Below are positions 49,167 through 58,062 of a stretch of 64,000 nucleotides of DNA, in pieces. The DNA is from an uncultured Prevotellaceae bacterium (GTDB lineage: Bacteria; Bacteroidota; Bacteroidia; Bacteroidales; UBA3663), in contig ONNR01000002.1 in the NCBI GenBank assembly GCA_900319235.1, positions 1 through 64,000 on the forward strand. Reading direction: 5' to 3'. Numbering within the stretch: position 1 is the stretch's first letter; every line of letters begins with the position of its first letter. The position numbers and the translations under genes were made by a program. Below the pieces are notes generated by a model, which was given only the letters and a program-made list of their open reading frames with translations, made no database searches and had not been told where the DNA came from.

Positions 49167-51373
49167 CATTGGCTTTCCTTATTTCGTTTCTGTACATCAG
49201 TGGGAGACTCGTTGAACTGTTCCTTGTAGCACTTTGCGAAATAACTTGGTGAAGAGAAACCGACTTCGTAGGCAATCTCGGAGACGGTCTTGTTGCTTTC
49301 ATGTAACAGACGGTCGGCTGCCTTCAGACGAATGAGGCGGATGAGTTCGATGGGCGATTTGCCAGTGATTGACTTGCACTTGCGATAGAGTTGCACGCGA
49401 CTCATATTGAATTCCTCGCTCAACTGCTGGATGTCGAGGTCGGCATTGCTGATATTTTCGGAGACGAAACTGTGGAAATGATTATAGAAACTGCGGTCCA
49501 CATCGCTGAACTCGGCTCGTGTCATCTCCTTGTAGCGGTCCTTGGTGGGATTGATGTATTTGCGACTATTGATCAGGTTGTCGATGCGTGCGAATAAAAC
49601 GTCGGAATTGAATGGTTTGGTGATGTAGGCATCAGCGCCTGAACGATATCCCTGAATGCGATGATCGTCTAGAGCATAGGCAGAGAGCAACAGAACGGGG
49701 ATATGGCTGGTGGCTTGGTCGGCCTTGAGCAGTCGACAGCATTCAAGACCATTCATCACGGGCATCATGACATCACAGATGATGAGGTCGGGGATGTTCT
49801 GCTTGGCCAAAAGCAATCCCTCTTCTCCGTTCGATGCTGTGATCACCAGGTAGTTCTTCTTTTGTAGCACCATGGTTAGGTATTTACGAATGTCGCCGTT
49901 GTCGTCGATGACAAGAATGGATTTGCGGCTTTCTTCAACATCGATGAAGGGAATGTGGCTATTGCTTTCTTTACGGAGTTCGGCTGAATCAGATGTGCTC
50001 TGAACAGACTGGTTTGCAATGGCATCAAGACGTTCGCCGTTATTAAACAGATCATCTTGCAACATATTGAGAACCTTGTCGGCTATTTTCATGAGTTCGT
50101 CAGCCTGATGTCCCATTAGTGCAATCAGTTCCTTTTGTCTTTCGGTAAGACCTCCTTCCTCAAGGATGGTCTGGATTGGGCCTGCGATGAGGGTGAGTGG
50201 TGTGCGGCAGCTATGGCTGACATTTGAGAAGAACGTCAGTTTGGCCTGTGTGGCGTCTTCGATCCTTTTGCGTAGTTTGGCGCGTTGCTGCATTGCCCAA
50301 ATGACATAGATTACAAAGCCGATAATCAATGCTATCAGGAAGATTGCGGCCAAAATGAGCAGTTGGAGTATATTGGAGCGTTCCAGGTACTTGCCCAAAC
50401 GTCCGTTGACTGCTTCGATGCGTTGATTCATCTTTTCGATGTGCTGCTCCTGTCGAAGCACCATTTGCACATTGTTGCGGTCGATGAGTTGGGTTGGGAG
50501 CTTCGTGACGCGTTCGTAGGGATGTCCCTCCAGAATGTCAAGCGCCAGTTGGAACGATTCGAGGCCGCAGGTGGGGTTAGTACAGGTGGCATCGATTTTT
50601 CCATCGAGGACACATTGGATGCCTTGACCTTCGCCTGCTAGTGCATCTATGCCCATGATGATCGGCTTCTTAATGAGATTGTGTTTCTGGTAGGCATCGT
50701 AAGCTGCAATAGCCAAAGGGTCGTTGTAGGCGGCAATCAGATCGACATCAGGATGCAATGCTATCAGACTGTCGAGAAGCGGAAAGGCAGATTCGTAGGT
50801 CCAATTCGTTTCGCACGAATCGATGACTTGTATGTCGGGGTAGTTCGAAATCACATCGTGGAATCCTCTGCGTCGTTCGAGTGTGGACGAGGATTCCTTG
50901 ACGCCCAGCACTTCAATCACCTTGCCGTGACCATTGAGACTGTACGAAGCAAATTGACCGCCTCGGATGCCTATGTCTCTGTTGTCGACTGAAACGCGAG
51001 CGGTGTAGTTGGTGCTTGCGGTTTCGCTGTCGATGAGGATGACGGGGATGCCGGCGGCGGCAGCTTCGTCAACGACGGGGCTCAATGCTTCGGCGGCTTC
51101 GGGAAGGATCATAATCAAATCGACCTTGGCTTTGATTAGTCGCCGCACATCAGCAATCTGTTCCGATACATTGGTGACATTGTGCGAGATATCCAGTTCT
51201 ACTTCCGGATAGGAATTATCCTCACGCTGCAAGTCTTTGATGAGTTGTCGGTTCCAATCGTTGTGTATGCATTGCGATACACCGATATGATACTTCTTTT
51301 CTCGACATGCAGTGAACAGGATAAATGATATTAGTATAAAAAGTGCTTTTACTGTGTTGTACATTCGAGGCAT
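49166..51373 (-). CDS. Hybrid sensor/AraC regulator lacking the histidine-kinase ATPase domain
   Basis: Regulator of about 735 residues. The ATG at 51373 is chosen because the frame upstream overlaps the HhH gene. Order: signal/lipobox-like segment (residues 9-23, FTAC); LacI-type sugar-binding domain (25-310: HIGVSQCIHNDWNRQL, IPVILIDSE, YNDPLAIAAYDA); transmembrane helix (335-359); HisKA-like helical segment (371-435, NVSHSCRTPLTL, His387); a 50-residue linker; receiver domain (485-605; Asp490/491, phospho-acceptor Asp534, Lys586); AraC-type HTH (640-735). In Bacteroidetes HTCS an ATP-binding HATPase_c domain of about 120 residues lies between HisKA and receiver; none is present, and the H-box reads HSCRTPL instead of HE(L/F)RTPL. 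It may signal without autophosphorylation. Upstream genes suggest a pectin-derived ligand. Confidence 0.8.
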   Translation of the reverse strand: MPRMYNTVKALFILISFILFTACREKKYHIGVSQCIHNDWNRQLIKDLQREDNSYPEVELDISHNVTNVSEQIADVRRLIKAKVDLIMILPEAAEALSPVVDEAAAAGIPVILIDSETASTNYTARVSVDNRDIGIRGGQFASYSLNGHGKVIEVLGVKESSSTLERRRGFHDVISNYPDIQVIDSCETNWTYESAFPLLDSLIALHPDVDLIAAYNDPLAIAAYDAYQKHNLIKKPIIMGIDALAGEGQGIQCVLDGKIDATCTNPTCGLESFQLALDILEGHPYERVTKLPTQLIDRNNVQMVLRQEQHIEKMNQRIEAVNGRLGKYLERSNILQLLILAAIFLIALIIGFVIYVIWAMQQRAKLRKRIEDATQAKLTFFSNVSHSCRTPLTLIAGPIQTILEEGGLTERQKELIALMGHQADELMKIADKVLNMLQDDLFNNGERLDAIANQSVQSTSDSAELRKESNSHIPFIDVEESRKSILVIDDNGDIRKYLTMVLQKKNYLVITASNGEEGLLLAKQNIPDLIICDVMMPVMNGLECCRLLKADQATSHIPVLLLSAYALDDHRIQGYRSGADAYITKPFNSDVLFARIDNLINSRKYINPTKDRYKEMTRAEFSDVDRSFYNHFHSFVSENISNADLDIQQLSEEFNMSRVQLYRKCKSITGKSPIELIRLIRLKAADRLLHESNKTVSEIAYEVGFSSPSYFAKCYKEQFNESPTDVQKRNKESQ

Positions 51374-51398
51374 TTTCGCAGGTTTTGGTTTGTTGTGT

Positions 51399-52226
51399 TT
51401 ATTCGAATGTGAGATAGGGGAGAATCTGCTGAATCTGCTCGGCAGAAAAAGTAGTGAGTTGCTGGAATTCGACGATTGAAGCCAGTCGCTTATGCCGTGT
51501 GCGGTATCGAACGATTTCGACGGCTTGTTCGTGTGAGATGTAGGGGTGACGTTGCAATTCGGAAACCGTTGCTTCATTGATATGAATGAGCCGGAGTCGG
51601 TTGGCGTCGGTAGTGAACCAGACTGTGCACCATTCTTCCATGTAATCTCTTGCGGCATCCCAGGTGAGGAATTCCTGCAGTTGTCGGGGATTGTAGAATC
51701 CTCCATAACGAAGGCGATTCTTGAGAATCACCGATGCCGTACGTGCAGCAATGCCAGGGATTCGGATGAGGGTCAGGCTATCGATGGTGTTAAGGTCAAA
51801 GAGGTGAGGCTCGGTGAATTTGCGAGGGCGTTCCCCAGTTTGAGAGGAGAAGAGAGAGGATTGTGAGGCATTGATTGTTGCAGTACTGTCTGCAATGGCG
51901 TTTGAACTGCGTAGAGATTGGTCGGGTTTGTTTTGTCCTTGAGTTGAAGTGCTTCGGCGATAATTATAGTTGTTTCGATTGTCGGTGTGATGGTAGTAGC
52001 CGTTTCGATGATTGTATTCGCGGTAAGAAGTGGTTTGTGGAGGAATTTGGAGGCGTGTGGTGTCGGCAAGCAATTGAGCCACTTGGGCCTCGAGTATTTC
52101 GATGCGTTCTTCCTGTTGATGCATACTGACGAAGAAACGAGCCACGCTGATGCCCATCAAAAAGATGATGAGCACCAGGAGGCTGCGTTGTATGTAGGGA
52201 GGTATGGACTTACGATTGCTGGCCAT
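51399..52226 (-). CDS. Membrane-anchored helix-hairpin-helix (ComEA-like) protein
   Basis: Protein of 275 residues. An N-terminal transmembrane helix (SLLVLIIFLMGISVARFF, residues about 15-32) is followed by a coiled-coil-like segment, an Asn/Tyr/Ser-rich linker (about 65-130) and two helix-hairpin-helix motifs: DLNTIDSLTLIRIPGIAARTASVIL (about 145) and HINEATVSELQRHPYISHEQAVEIVRYR (about 220). HhH repeats of this type bind DNA in ComEA and related proteins. It may take part in DNA uptake or be a general DNA-associated membrane protein. It begins 7 bp after the pectinesterase gene stop and precedes the sensor gene by 25 bp. Confidence 0.8.
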   Translation of the reverse strand: MASNRKSIPPYIQRSLLVLIIFLMGISVARFFVSMHQQEERIEILEAQVAQLLADTTRLQIPPQTTSYREYNHRNGYYHHTDNRNNYNYRRSTSTQGQNKPDQSLRSSNAIADSTATINASQSSLFSSQTGERPRKFTEPHLFDLNTIDSLTLIRIPGIAARTASVILKNRLRYGGFYNPRQLQEFLTWDAARDYMEEWCTVWFTTDANRLRLIHINEATVSELQRHPYISHEQAVEIVRYRTRHKRLASIVEFQQLTTFSAEQIQQILPYLTFE

Positions 52227-52233
52227 TTCCAGA

Positions 52234-55200
52234 TTACTTGATTACCTTTTGACCTTTGACAATATAGATGCTATGAGTGGAAGGCTCATTTACCTTGCGT
52301 CCCAACAGGTCGTAGGAGATCGAGGCATTTTTTTCTTCCTGATGGATGTCGGAGATTCCGTCGCCACTAATGGTGATTGGCTCTGACAGATCAGACAGAG
52401 TGCCATGTTCGCCAACGGACTGAACCTTAACGACGTCACCTGCCTGAGCCGTGTATTTGCATTCGGTCGGGAATGCAACGGGTATGTCATTAACAGTTAC
52501 CACATAGCAGACTGCATACTTGTCGGCGGTCCAACTGATGTCTGTTCCAACGGCATTGAGCTCAGGTGTTGCTGGCTTATCCACATAGGTCTGTGGGTTC
52601 CAATAACCGGAAGCGTTGTTTGACTTGTCACCGCTGAAGACATTGGTGATAGTATATTCTGCAGCTTCTTCAGCCGTCAGTTCATTCTTGGCAGCGCCCC
52701 ATATCTTATTGCCGGCATCGTCAGTGTAATAGTAGCACTTGCGACTGATGGTTGACATCTGGTTGCCCTTGGCATTCCACATATCATAGACTGCCCAGAT
52801 GGCAGGCAAGCCTCCCATGTGGTCAAACCAGATGGAATCATTGGTGCTTACTTCGCATTGGGTGTGGAGGAATACAGTCTTTGGATTGTTATGCCATGGA
52901 CGGCCAAACCAAACGCTGTAGTGAGATGGATCCTCAACGTCATCGGTGGTGATGGTGGTGTTGTTGAAGACATAGCCCCAGCGAGTCTCTGCAGGGTGAC
53001 TTGGTGCAACAATGTAACCGCCAGAAGGGCGATTGATGTTGAGCATACAATTCTCGAAGAAGACATCACCATCTCCATAGATGAAATCCACAGAACCCTC
53101 GATTTCTGAATTGTTCCAGAAAGTTCGGTTGTAGGTTCCTCCATTGTAGTAGGTGTCCTGGTAAGAACGGGTGCGAACGTTGTTGAACACTGCACGGTCA
53201 GCTGAAATATTCATAGCCAAAGCCTGAGGACCCTCCATCTTGCCGATGGTCCAGTTCTCATTGTCGACAGTACAGCCTTCCATGTAGAAGTCTGTGCCAC
53301 CGGCCTGCACTTCAAGGGTTGCACCAGCACTGATGTGATACCATACGCGGCTGTGGTCGGTCTTGGTAGAGCCATCGAGACGATCGCCGGAGATGATGAC
53401 CTTGTCGCGATTCTGTCCAATGAGGTGGATGTTGGGCTTGTTGACGCAAACGAGACGGCACGAGTCATACTCATTGATGCCGGCGTTGTTGATGCGGGTA
53501 GTCTCTGTTCCATCATTGTTTTCAGGATCAGTGTAGCGTGTGCCATAACCAGATGAGAAGGAGAAGTTAGGATCACGATAGGTGCCCTCCTTTATGTAGA
53601 TGAGGTAAGGTTCAGTGCTTTTGGAAGGAGCATCGTCGATGGCAGCCTGGATAGTGCGATACTGTGCAGGCATGTCTTCGGTTGCCTCAATCTTGTCCCG
53701 ATAATCCAGTTGCGTGAGTGAAGCATCGACTATGGCGTTGAAACTGCGCGGAGATGGTACGGGACGCTCAATGACATTCATTGCATAGTTGAGGGCAGGA
53801 GCCTTCTTGTTGCCAGTGGCAGCATCAACGACATAACCTTCAGGAATGCTGAGCAGGTAAGAAGTGCCGTAGTCGAGTCCGGAATAGTTGATGGTAAGGG
53901 CACGATTGCTCCAAGTTGGAGTGATGACCTTGGCTTCGCCCGATGCATTGTTGGTAAGGATGATTTCGCCTTCACCTTGAGCTATACGTGCATTGTAGTT
54001 GACAACGATGCGACCACTGCGGGAAATATTCTCGCCTGTCTCAGGAGAGATGGATTGGATCTCGAGTTTTGAGTCATCGCTGTTGCCCATTACGGTGCCA
54101 GTCAAAACAACGTTGGCAAGACCATGATCCTTGGTGCCACCAAGACTGTAGATGCTGAACTTCAACTTGAGAGGAGACTCCTCGTCGGCAGATAGTCCGT
54201 TGATGTCGTAGGAGTACTGTGAAAGTTCCATATCCTTGCCTGAACGGTTCGGGGTGAAATCCTTGTCGAGTATTAGTTCGTCATCGCCTGCGCAAACAGC
54301 AACCTGCCATTTACCACCATCAGTGCCAAATCGAGCCGCATCGAAGGAGAGTTTCTGTGGAATGAAGACACCACCATTGGTCAAGTCGATAGAGAAGGTC
54401 AACGTGTTGGCGTCACAGGGAGCAGAGCTGTTGTTGGTGCCCTTCTCCATAGTGCAAATGATGGAAGTGAAGGTAGCATTACCGGTTGATCCACTCCATG
54501 ACTTGGTGCCATTGAATGCAAGTTCTTCACCGAGTGTAATCACATCATTCTTGAAGTATGCACTTGCCTCAAATGGATCATATTCTGGATGCTGATCAGC
54601 ATCACCGCCATTGAATGCCCAGGTTAATGTGGCATCTGGGATAGAAACACTGGATGCTTGAGCGAAACCATGAACATAAACATCAGCTAGGCAGATGGTC
54701 TTGGCATTGGCTGCACCGCCATTGTACCAGGGATAAACACGGATGTAAAGACATCCTCCATCTTCAATACTCTCCACAATGCTACTCTCTACCAGGTAGG
54801 CAGTATTGCCTGCCATGCCGCCGGAGAAATCTGCAATCTGGGTAGGGCTGGAGAAGAGTGAATCGGTATCATAATATACCTTGCAACGCATACCGGAACC
54901 GCCTGCACCTGCAACGTACATTGAGATCTTGTCAAGGTTGATGAGGGTTTGAGCAGGAGCCTTAACACCGAGCTGGATGAAACGTGTCGAAACCTCGTCG
55001 ATTTCGCCTTCTGGCCAAGAATCTTCAAGAGTACAGTTTCGCTGAACCTTGCGGGTTGCGTCATAACCGCTTTCTTCTGGCCAAACTGCTTTCGAGTTGA
55101 TGTTGTTATAGTCTCTTGCATACATACTGCTCCAGGTCTGGTCGATAGCTTCGATAGCACCTTCCGTCACAGAAGAATTGCCACCATTCATTGCCCAAAG

Positions 55201-56505
55201 CACACTGCATTCTTCGGTCTCGCCGCCCAAGGCAATGATTGACGCAGAGAGTTCGAGTGTTTTTTCGTTGGTGCCATCACTTGCTGTAAGAGTGCCGTTT
55301 ACTGTCCCGGTACCATTGAGTTGAACACGAATGTAAACGGATGTAATCAGGTTAGAGCCGGTGTAGGACACTTCAGCTGTCTGGCCGAAGTTCTCCTTGT
55401 CGGCACTCACCAGGAAGTCTCCGGTAGTAGTGAAGGTGAAAGTACCGCTTTCATTCGCAAGACCAAAGGCTGAAATGTTGAATTCCTTGGTTAGGGTCTG
55501 TCCATTATACCCCTTGCCGAGATCCCCACTTTGTGGATTGAAGGTGATTTCGTTCGAGACGATGACGTGCTCCGCCAGTTCGGCAAGGATGGCATCAGAC
55601 TTGGCCTTGTTGTCGGCATTATAATTCGTAGCCTTGGTAATCATGTTCTCGCCATTCTTGACTGCCTGTGCAAACGTGCGGGCAATCAAAGTTGCACCCA
55701 AGGCTATTGTGTGGGTATTGTCGCTAGAGCAGAAGAGATTCTCGGTGCAATACTGTTCGCCATAGCTCAGATAAAGTTCGGCGGTGAGTTGCGTGAGGTC
55801 AATTACTGGGACGTCTTCATATTCAGCAGCAACGTCGATGAGGGACTGCGCATAGTCGTAGGTGTTGTCGCTTGCAGGCACACTATTGTCCGTCTTGTAC
55901 GATTGACCGTCACATATAGTAAACTTGTCTCCGAGGTCGTGCATGCCGTTGCGACGAATGGTATTGCCGCTGAAATACTTGCGGCAGATAGGTGTGACGA
56001 TGATAGGCTTGCCGCCACGAGCCTTGGTTTCGTTGATAAAGTTGCGAATAAAACCCTTGAAGGTTCCGTAAGGAGTTGTACCACGATAGTCTGTCGAAGC
56101 AGCAGTTGTGGCATCGCCAATATAATTATAATAGGCTTTGACGGTATCTCCGTCGGCGCCTTCATTCTTTTCGTCATTATGAGCAAATTGGATGATTACA
56201 TAATCACCCTCTTCGATAGTGGTAGCTGAACTTTTTGAGGCTACCATAGTTGGCCAATAGGCGCTCTCCTGATAAAAGGACTTTGAACTTGCTCCAGATT
56301 TGCCTCGATTGTTGACGGTGATAAATTCCGAATCGAAGAATTGTTGTAGCATCTGGCCCCAGCCACGCTTCTCAGTGCTTTCGTCATAGGTCTGCATAGT
56401 ACTGTCGCCAATACTGTGCAGTTTGACTTTGGCTTCTACATTGGAGCCAAAGGAATTGAGGCCTAAAAGTGTTATGAGTGCAAGGGAAGTAAGATTCTTA
56501 TTCAT
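52234..56505 (-). CDS. Two-domain pectin esterase: CE12-like acetylesterase and CE8 pectin methylesterase
   Basis: Secreted 1423-residue enzyme with a signal peptide (residues 1-25). The N-terminal domain (about 27-290) is SGNH/GDSL: SIGDSTMQTYD (Ser35), QFAHND (Asn110) and SSDNTH (Asp262, His265), matching CE12 rhamnogalacturonan acetylesterases. The middle (about 310-930) holds two beta-sandwich modules and an Ig-like domain. The C-terminal part (about 935-1290) is CE8 pectin methylesterase: QYRTIQAAIDDAP, SYQDTYYN, SVDFIYGDGD (catalytic Asp) and WFGRPW (Arg). The tail YDLLGRKV resembles other secreted proteins of this window. It probably removes acetyl and methyl groups from pectin so lyases can act. 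The HhH and sensor genes follow on the same strand, spaced 7 and 25 bp. Confidence 0.88.
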   Translation of the reverse strand: MNKNLTSLALITLLGLNSFGSNVEAKVKLHSIGDSTMQTYDESTEKRGWGQMLQQFFDSEFITVNNRGKSGASSKSFYQESAYWPTMVASKSSATTIEEGDYVIIQFAHNDEKNEGADGDTVKAYYNYIGDATTAASTDYRGTTPYGTFKGFIRNFINETKARGGKPIIVTPICRKYFSGNTIRRNGMHDLGDKFTICDGQSYKTDNSVPASDNTYDYAQSLIDVAAEYEDVPVIDLTQLTAELYLSYGEQYCTENLFCSSDNTHTIALGATLIARTFAQAVKNGENMITKATNYNADNKAKSDAILAELAEHVIVSNEITFNPQSGDLGKGYNGQTLTKEFNISAFGLANESGTFTFTTTGDFLVSADKENFGQTAEVSYTGSNLITSVYIRVQLNGTGTVNGTLTASDGTNEKTLELSASIIALGGETEECSVLWAMNGGNSSVTEGAIEAIDQTWSSMYARDYNNINSKAVWPEESGYDATRKVQRNCTLEDSWPEGEIDEVSTRFIQLGVKAPAQTLINLDKISMYVAGAGGSGMRCKVYYDTDSLFSSPTQIADFSGGMAGNTAYLVESSIVESIEDGGCLYIRVYPWYNGGAANAKTICLADVYVHGFAQASSVSIPDATLTWAFNGGDADQHPEYDPFEASAYFKNDVITLGEELAFNGTKSWSGSTGNATFTSIICTMEKGTNNSSAPCDANTLTFSIDLTNGGVFIPQKLSFDAARFGTDGGKWQVAVCAGDDELILDKDFTPNRSGKDMELSQYSYDINGLSADEESPLKLKFSIYSLGGTKDHGLANVVLTGTVMGNSDDSKLEIQSISPETGENISRSGRIVVNYNARIAQGEGEIILTNNASGEAKVITPTWSNRALTINYSGLDYGTSYLLSIPEGYVVDAATGNKKAPALNYAMNVIERPVPSPRSFNAIVDASLTQLDYRDKIEATEDMPAQYRTIQAAIDDAPSKSTEPYLIYIKEGTYRDPNFSFSSGYGTRYTDPENNDGTETTRINNAGINEYDSCRLVCVNKPNIHLIGQNRDKVIISGDRLDGSTKTDHSRVWYHISAGATLEVQAGGTDFYMEGCTVDNENWTIGKMEGPQALAMNISADRAVFNNVRTRSYQDTYYNGGTYNRTFWNNSEIEGSVDFIYGDGDVFFENCMLNINRPSGGYIVAPSHPAETRWGYVFNNTTITTDDVEDPSHYSVWFGRPWHNNPKTVFLHTQCEVSTNDSIWFDHMGGLPAIWAVYDMWNAKGNQMSTISRKCYYYTDDAGNKIWGAAKNELTAEEAAEYTITNVFSGDKSNNASGYWNPQTYVDKPATPELNAVGTDISWTADKYAVCYVVTVNDIPVAFPTECKYTAQAGDVVKVQSVGEHGTLSDLSEPITISGDGISDIHQEEKNASISYDLLGRKVNEPSTHSIYIVKGQKVIK

Positions 56506-56598
56506 GTGTTGTTAATGGTTTGAGAGTAAAAATGGGAGAGTTTAATCAAGGCATTGTAAACGCGCACGCATACGCGCTTTTAAATAATGAAGATGCCA

Positions 56599-56632
56599 AA
56601 TGGGATACATCCGTTTGTGCGTGTATCCCATT
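56599..56632. terminator. Hairpin downstream of the GH57 gene
   Basis: 11-bp stem AATGGGATACA/TGTATCCCATT (56599-56609, 56622-56632). No T-run on either strand, so terminator function is only likely by position. Confidence 0.5.
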
Positions 56633-56666
56633 CGGCAATTTATAGATTAGAGCCTAAGTCAGAGAG

Positions 56667-58013
56667 TTACTTCTCTTCCTTCTTAGCGGCTGGTTTCTTG
56701 GCAGCGGGCTTCTTGGCAGCGGGTTTCTTGGCAGCAGCCTTCTTCTCGTCAAGCTTCTTTTCAGCCTTCTCGAGTTGAGCCTGGAGCTTCTCGATAACCT
56801 TGCCCTGCTCGTTGATCTGCTTCAGAAGTGGGTTGAGTTCCTCGTTCTCGACTTCCTCGGGGAATTCCTGCTTCAGGCGAATCTCCATATCGCTGACGAT
56901 GTTCATATAGTTGGTGAATGCATCGAAGCTGGAGTCATAGGGTGAGAATGGAACGTAGGCGCCCATCTTGGTCGACATGAACTTGAAGTGGTCGGCAGAA
57001 AGCAGGTAGGCGAAATCCTGACGGAGAATCTCGTTGTTCGACATGTGCAGACGCTCGGAGATCGAGTAGATGGCACGAATGGCCTCGTTCTGCAGGTCGT
57101 TGCCCATCCAGGCGCTGACGTCCTTGTCGTAGCCGTCCCATGAAATTGGGTGACCAACGTTGGCAACGGCGATGGGTGGAATGTTCTCCCAGCACTCAGC
57201 AGGTGTAGCGAAGCGGATATCCTTCTGCTCGGCGAAGTATGGCAGGGCCTTGAAGAAGTTGAAGATTCCGCTCGACTCGGGATTCATACCACCAATTACG
57301 TCGAAGTTCATGGCGATGAGGTAAACCTTCTCTTCAGCAGGAGAATCAGCGATCCAACCCATGTACTGGCCAGCATCGAGACCATACTGGAAGTTGAGGC
57401 AGATATCCTCAGAGAGCTTGGTGTTGCGGAACATCAGGCCCACATCCTGCTTGGCAGCGGTGGAGTAAACGTAGTTGGGCGACTTCCAGCCAAGGACGTG
57501 ACGGGTTCCCTCGGTAACTACACCCTTGAATCCCATGGCAGCGATCTCGGCACCGATTTCATCGTTGTAGATGAAGCCAGTGTTGACGAAGGTCTTCGAA
57601 TCGTACTGGAAGGTGTCGTTGATGATCTTCTTCTGGAGTTCAACCTGGTACTTGAAGTCTTCGGGATCGACAAGCGATGAGAGCGAGTGGGAATAGGTCT
57701 CGCAGCAGAGCTCGCAGCAACCGGTGGCAACCAGTTCGCGCACGCAGTCGAGGAACTCAGGGCAGTACATCTCGAACTGCTCCATGGCAACACCCGAAAT
57801 CGAGAGAGCAACCTTGAACTTCTTTTCGGAAGACTCAATCATCTCCAGCAGCATCTTGGCAGCAGGGATATAGCTCTGATATGCCAAACGCTTCAGGATT
57901 TCTTCGTTGGCATAATCGTCATAATAGTAATGGTCTGCACCGATATCGTAGAAACGATATTTCTTCAGACGGAAGGGCTGATGTATCTCAAACAGCAAAC
58001 AAACGGTTTTCAT
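56667..58013 (-). CDS. GH57-family alpha-amylase-like glycosidase
   Basis: Glycoside hydrolase family 57 protein of 448 residues, acting on alpha-glucans, probably intracellular glycogen. The start is ATG 58013; the TTG 9 bp upstream is not used. KTVCLLFEIHQPFRL is the family start with the HQP motif. GVVTEGTRHVLGW (family nucleophile region, Glu) and MNFDVIGG (Asp) mark the active site. The C-terminus is a coiled coil (about 395-425) followed by a Lys/Ala/Pro-rich tail of KPAAK-type pentamers, encoded by a tandem DNA repeat at 56675-56750. It is the last gene of the GDE-GT4-GH57 operon, a set conserved in Bacteroidales. Confidence 0.88.
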   Translation of the reverse strand: MKTVCLLFEIHQPFRLKKYRFYDIGADHYYYDDYANEEILKRLAYQSYIPAAKMLLEMIESSEKKFKVALSISGVAMEQFEMYCPEFLDCVRELVATGCCELCCETYSHSLSSLVDPEDFKYQVELQKKIINDTFQYDSKTFVNTGFIYNDEIGAEIAAMGFKGVVTEGTRHVLGWKSPNYVYSTAAKQDVGLMFRNTKLSEDICLNFQYGLDAGQYMGWIADSPAEEKVYLIAMNFDVIGGMNPESSGIFNFFKALPYFAEQKDIRFATPAECWENIPPIAVANVGHPISWDGYDKDVSAWMGNDLQNEAIRAIYSISERLHMSNNEILRQDFAYLLSADHFKFMSTKMGAYVPFSPYDSSFDAFTNYMNIVSDMEIRLKQEFPEEVENEELNPLLKQINEQGKVIEKLQAQLEKAEKKLDEKKAAAKKPAAKKPAAKKPAAKKEEK

Positions 58014-58050
58014 AATTAACAATTAGCAATTAAGAATTAATAATTAAATT
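58014..58050. repeat. AATTAACAATTA-type AT-rich repeat
   Basis: Near-tandem AATTA/CAATTA words fill the spacer between the GT4 and GH57 genes, similar to 34315-34370 and 62996-63037. Confidence 0.6.
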
Positions 58051-58062
58051 CCTGGTCGCTGT

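Noticed and set aside
51374..51706. N-terminal extension of the sensor gene
   Set aside because: It overlaps the HhH gene; the hydrophobic signal segment only begins after 51373.
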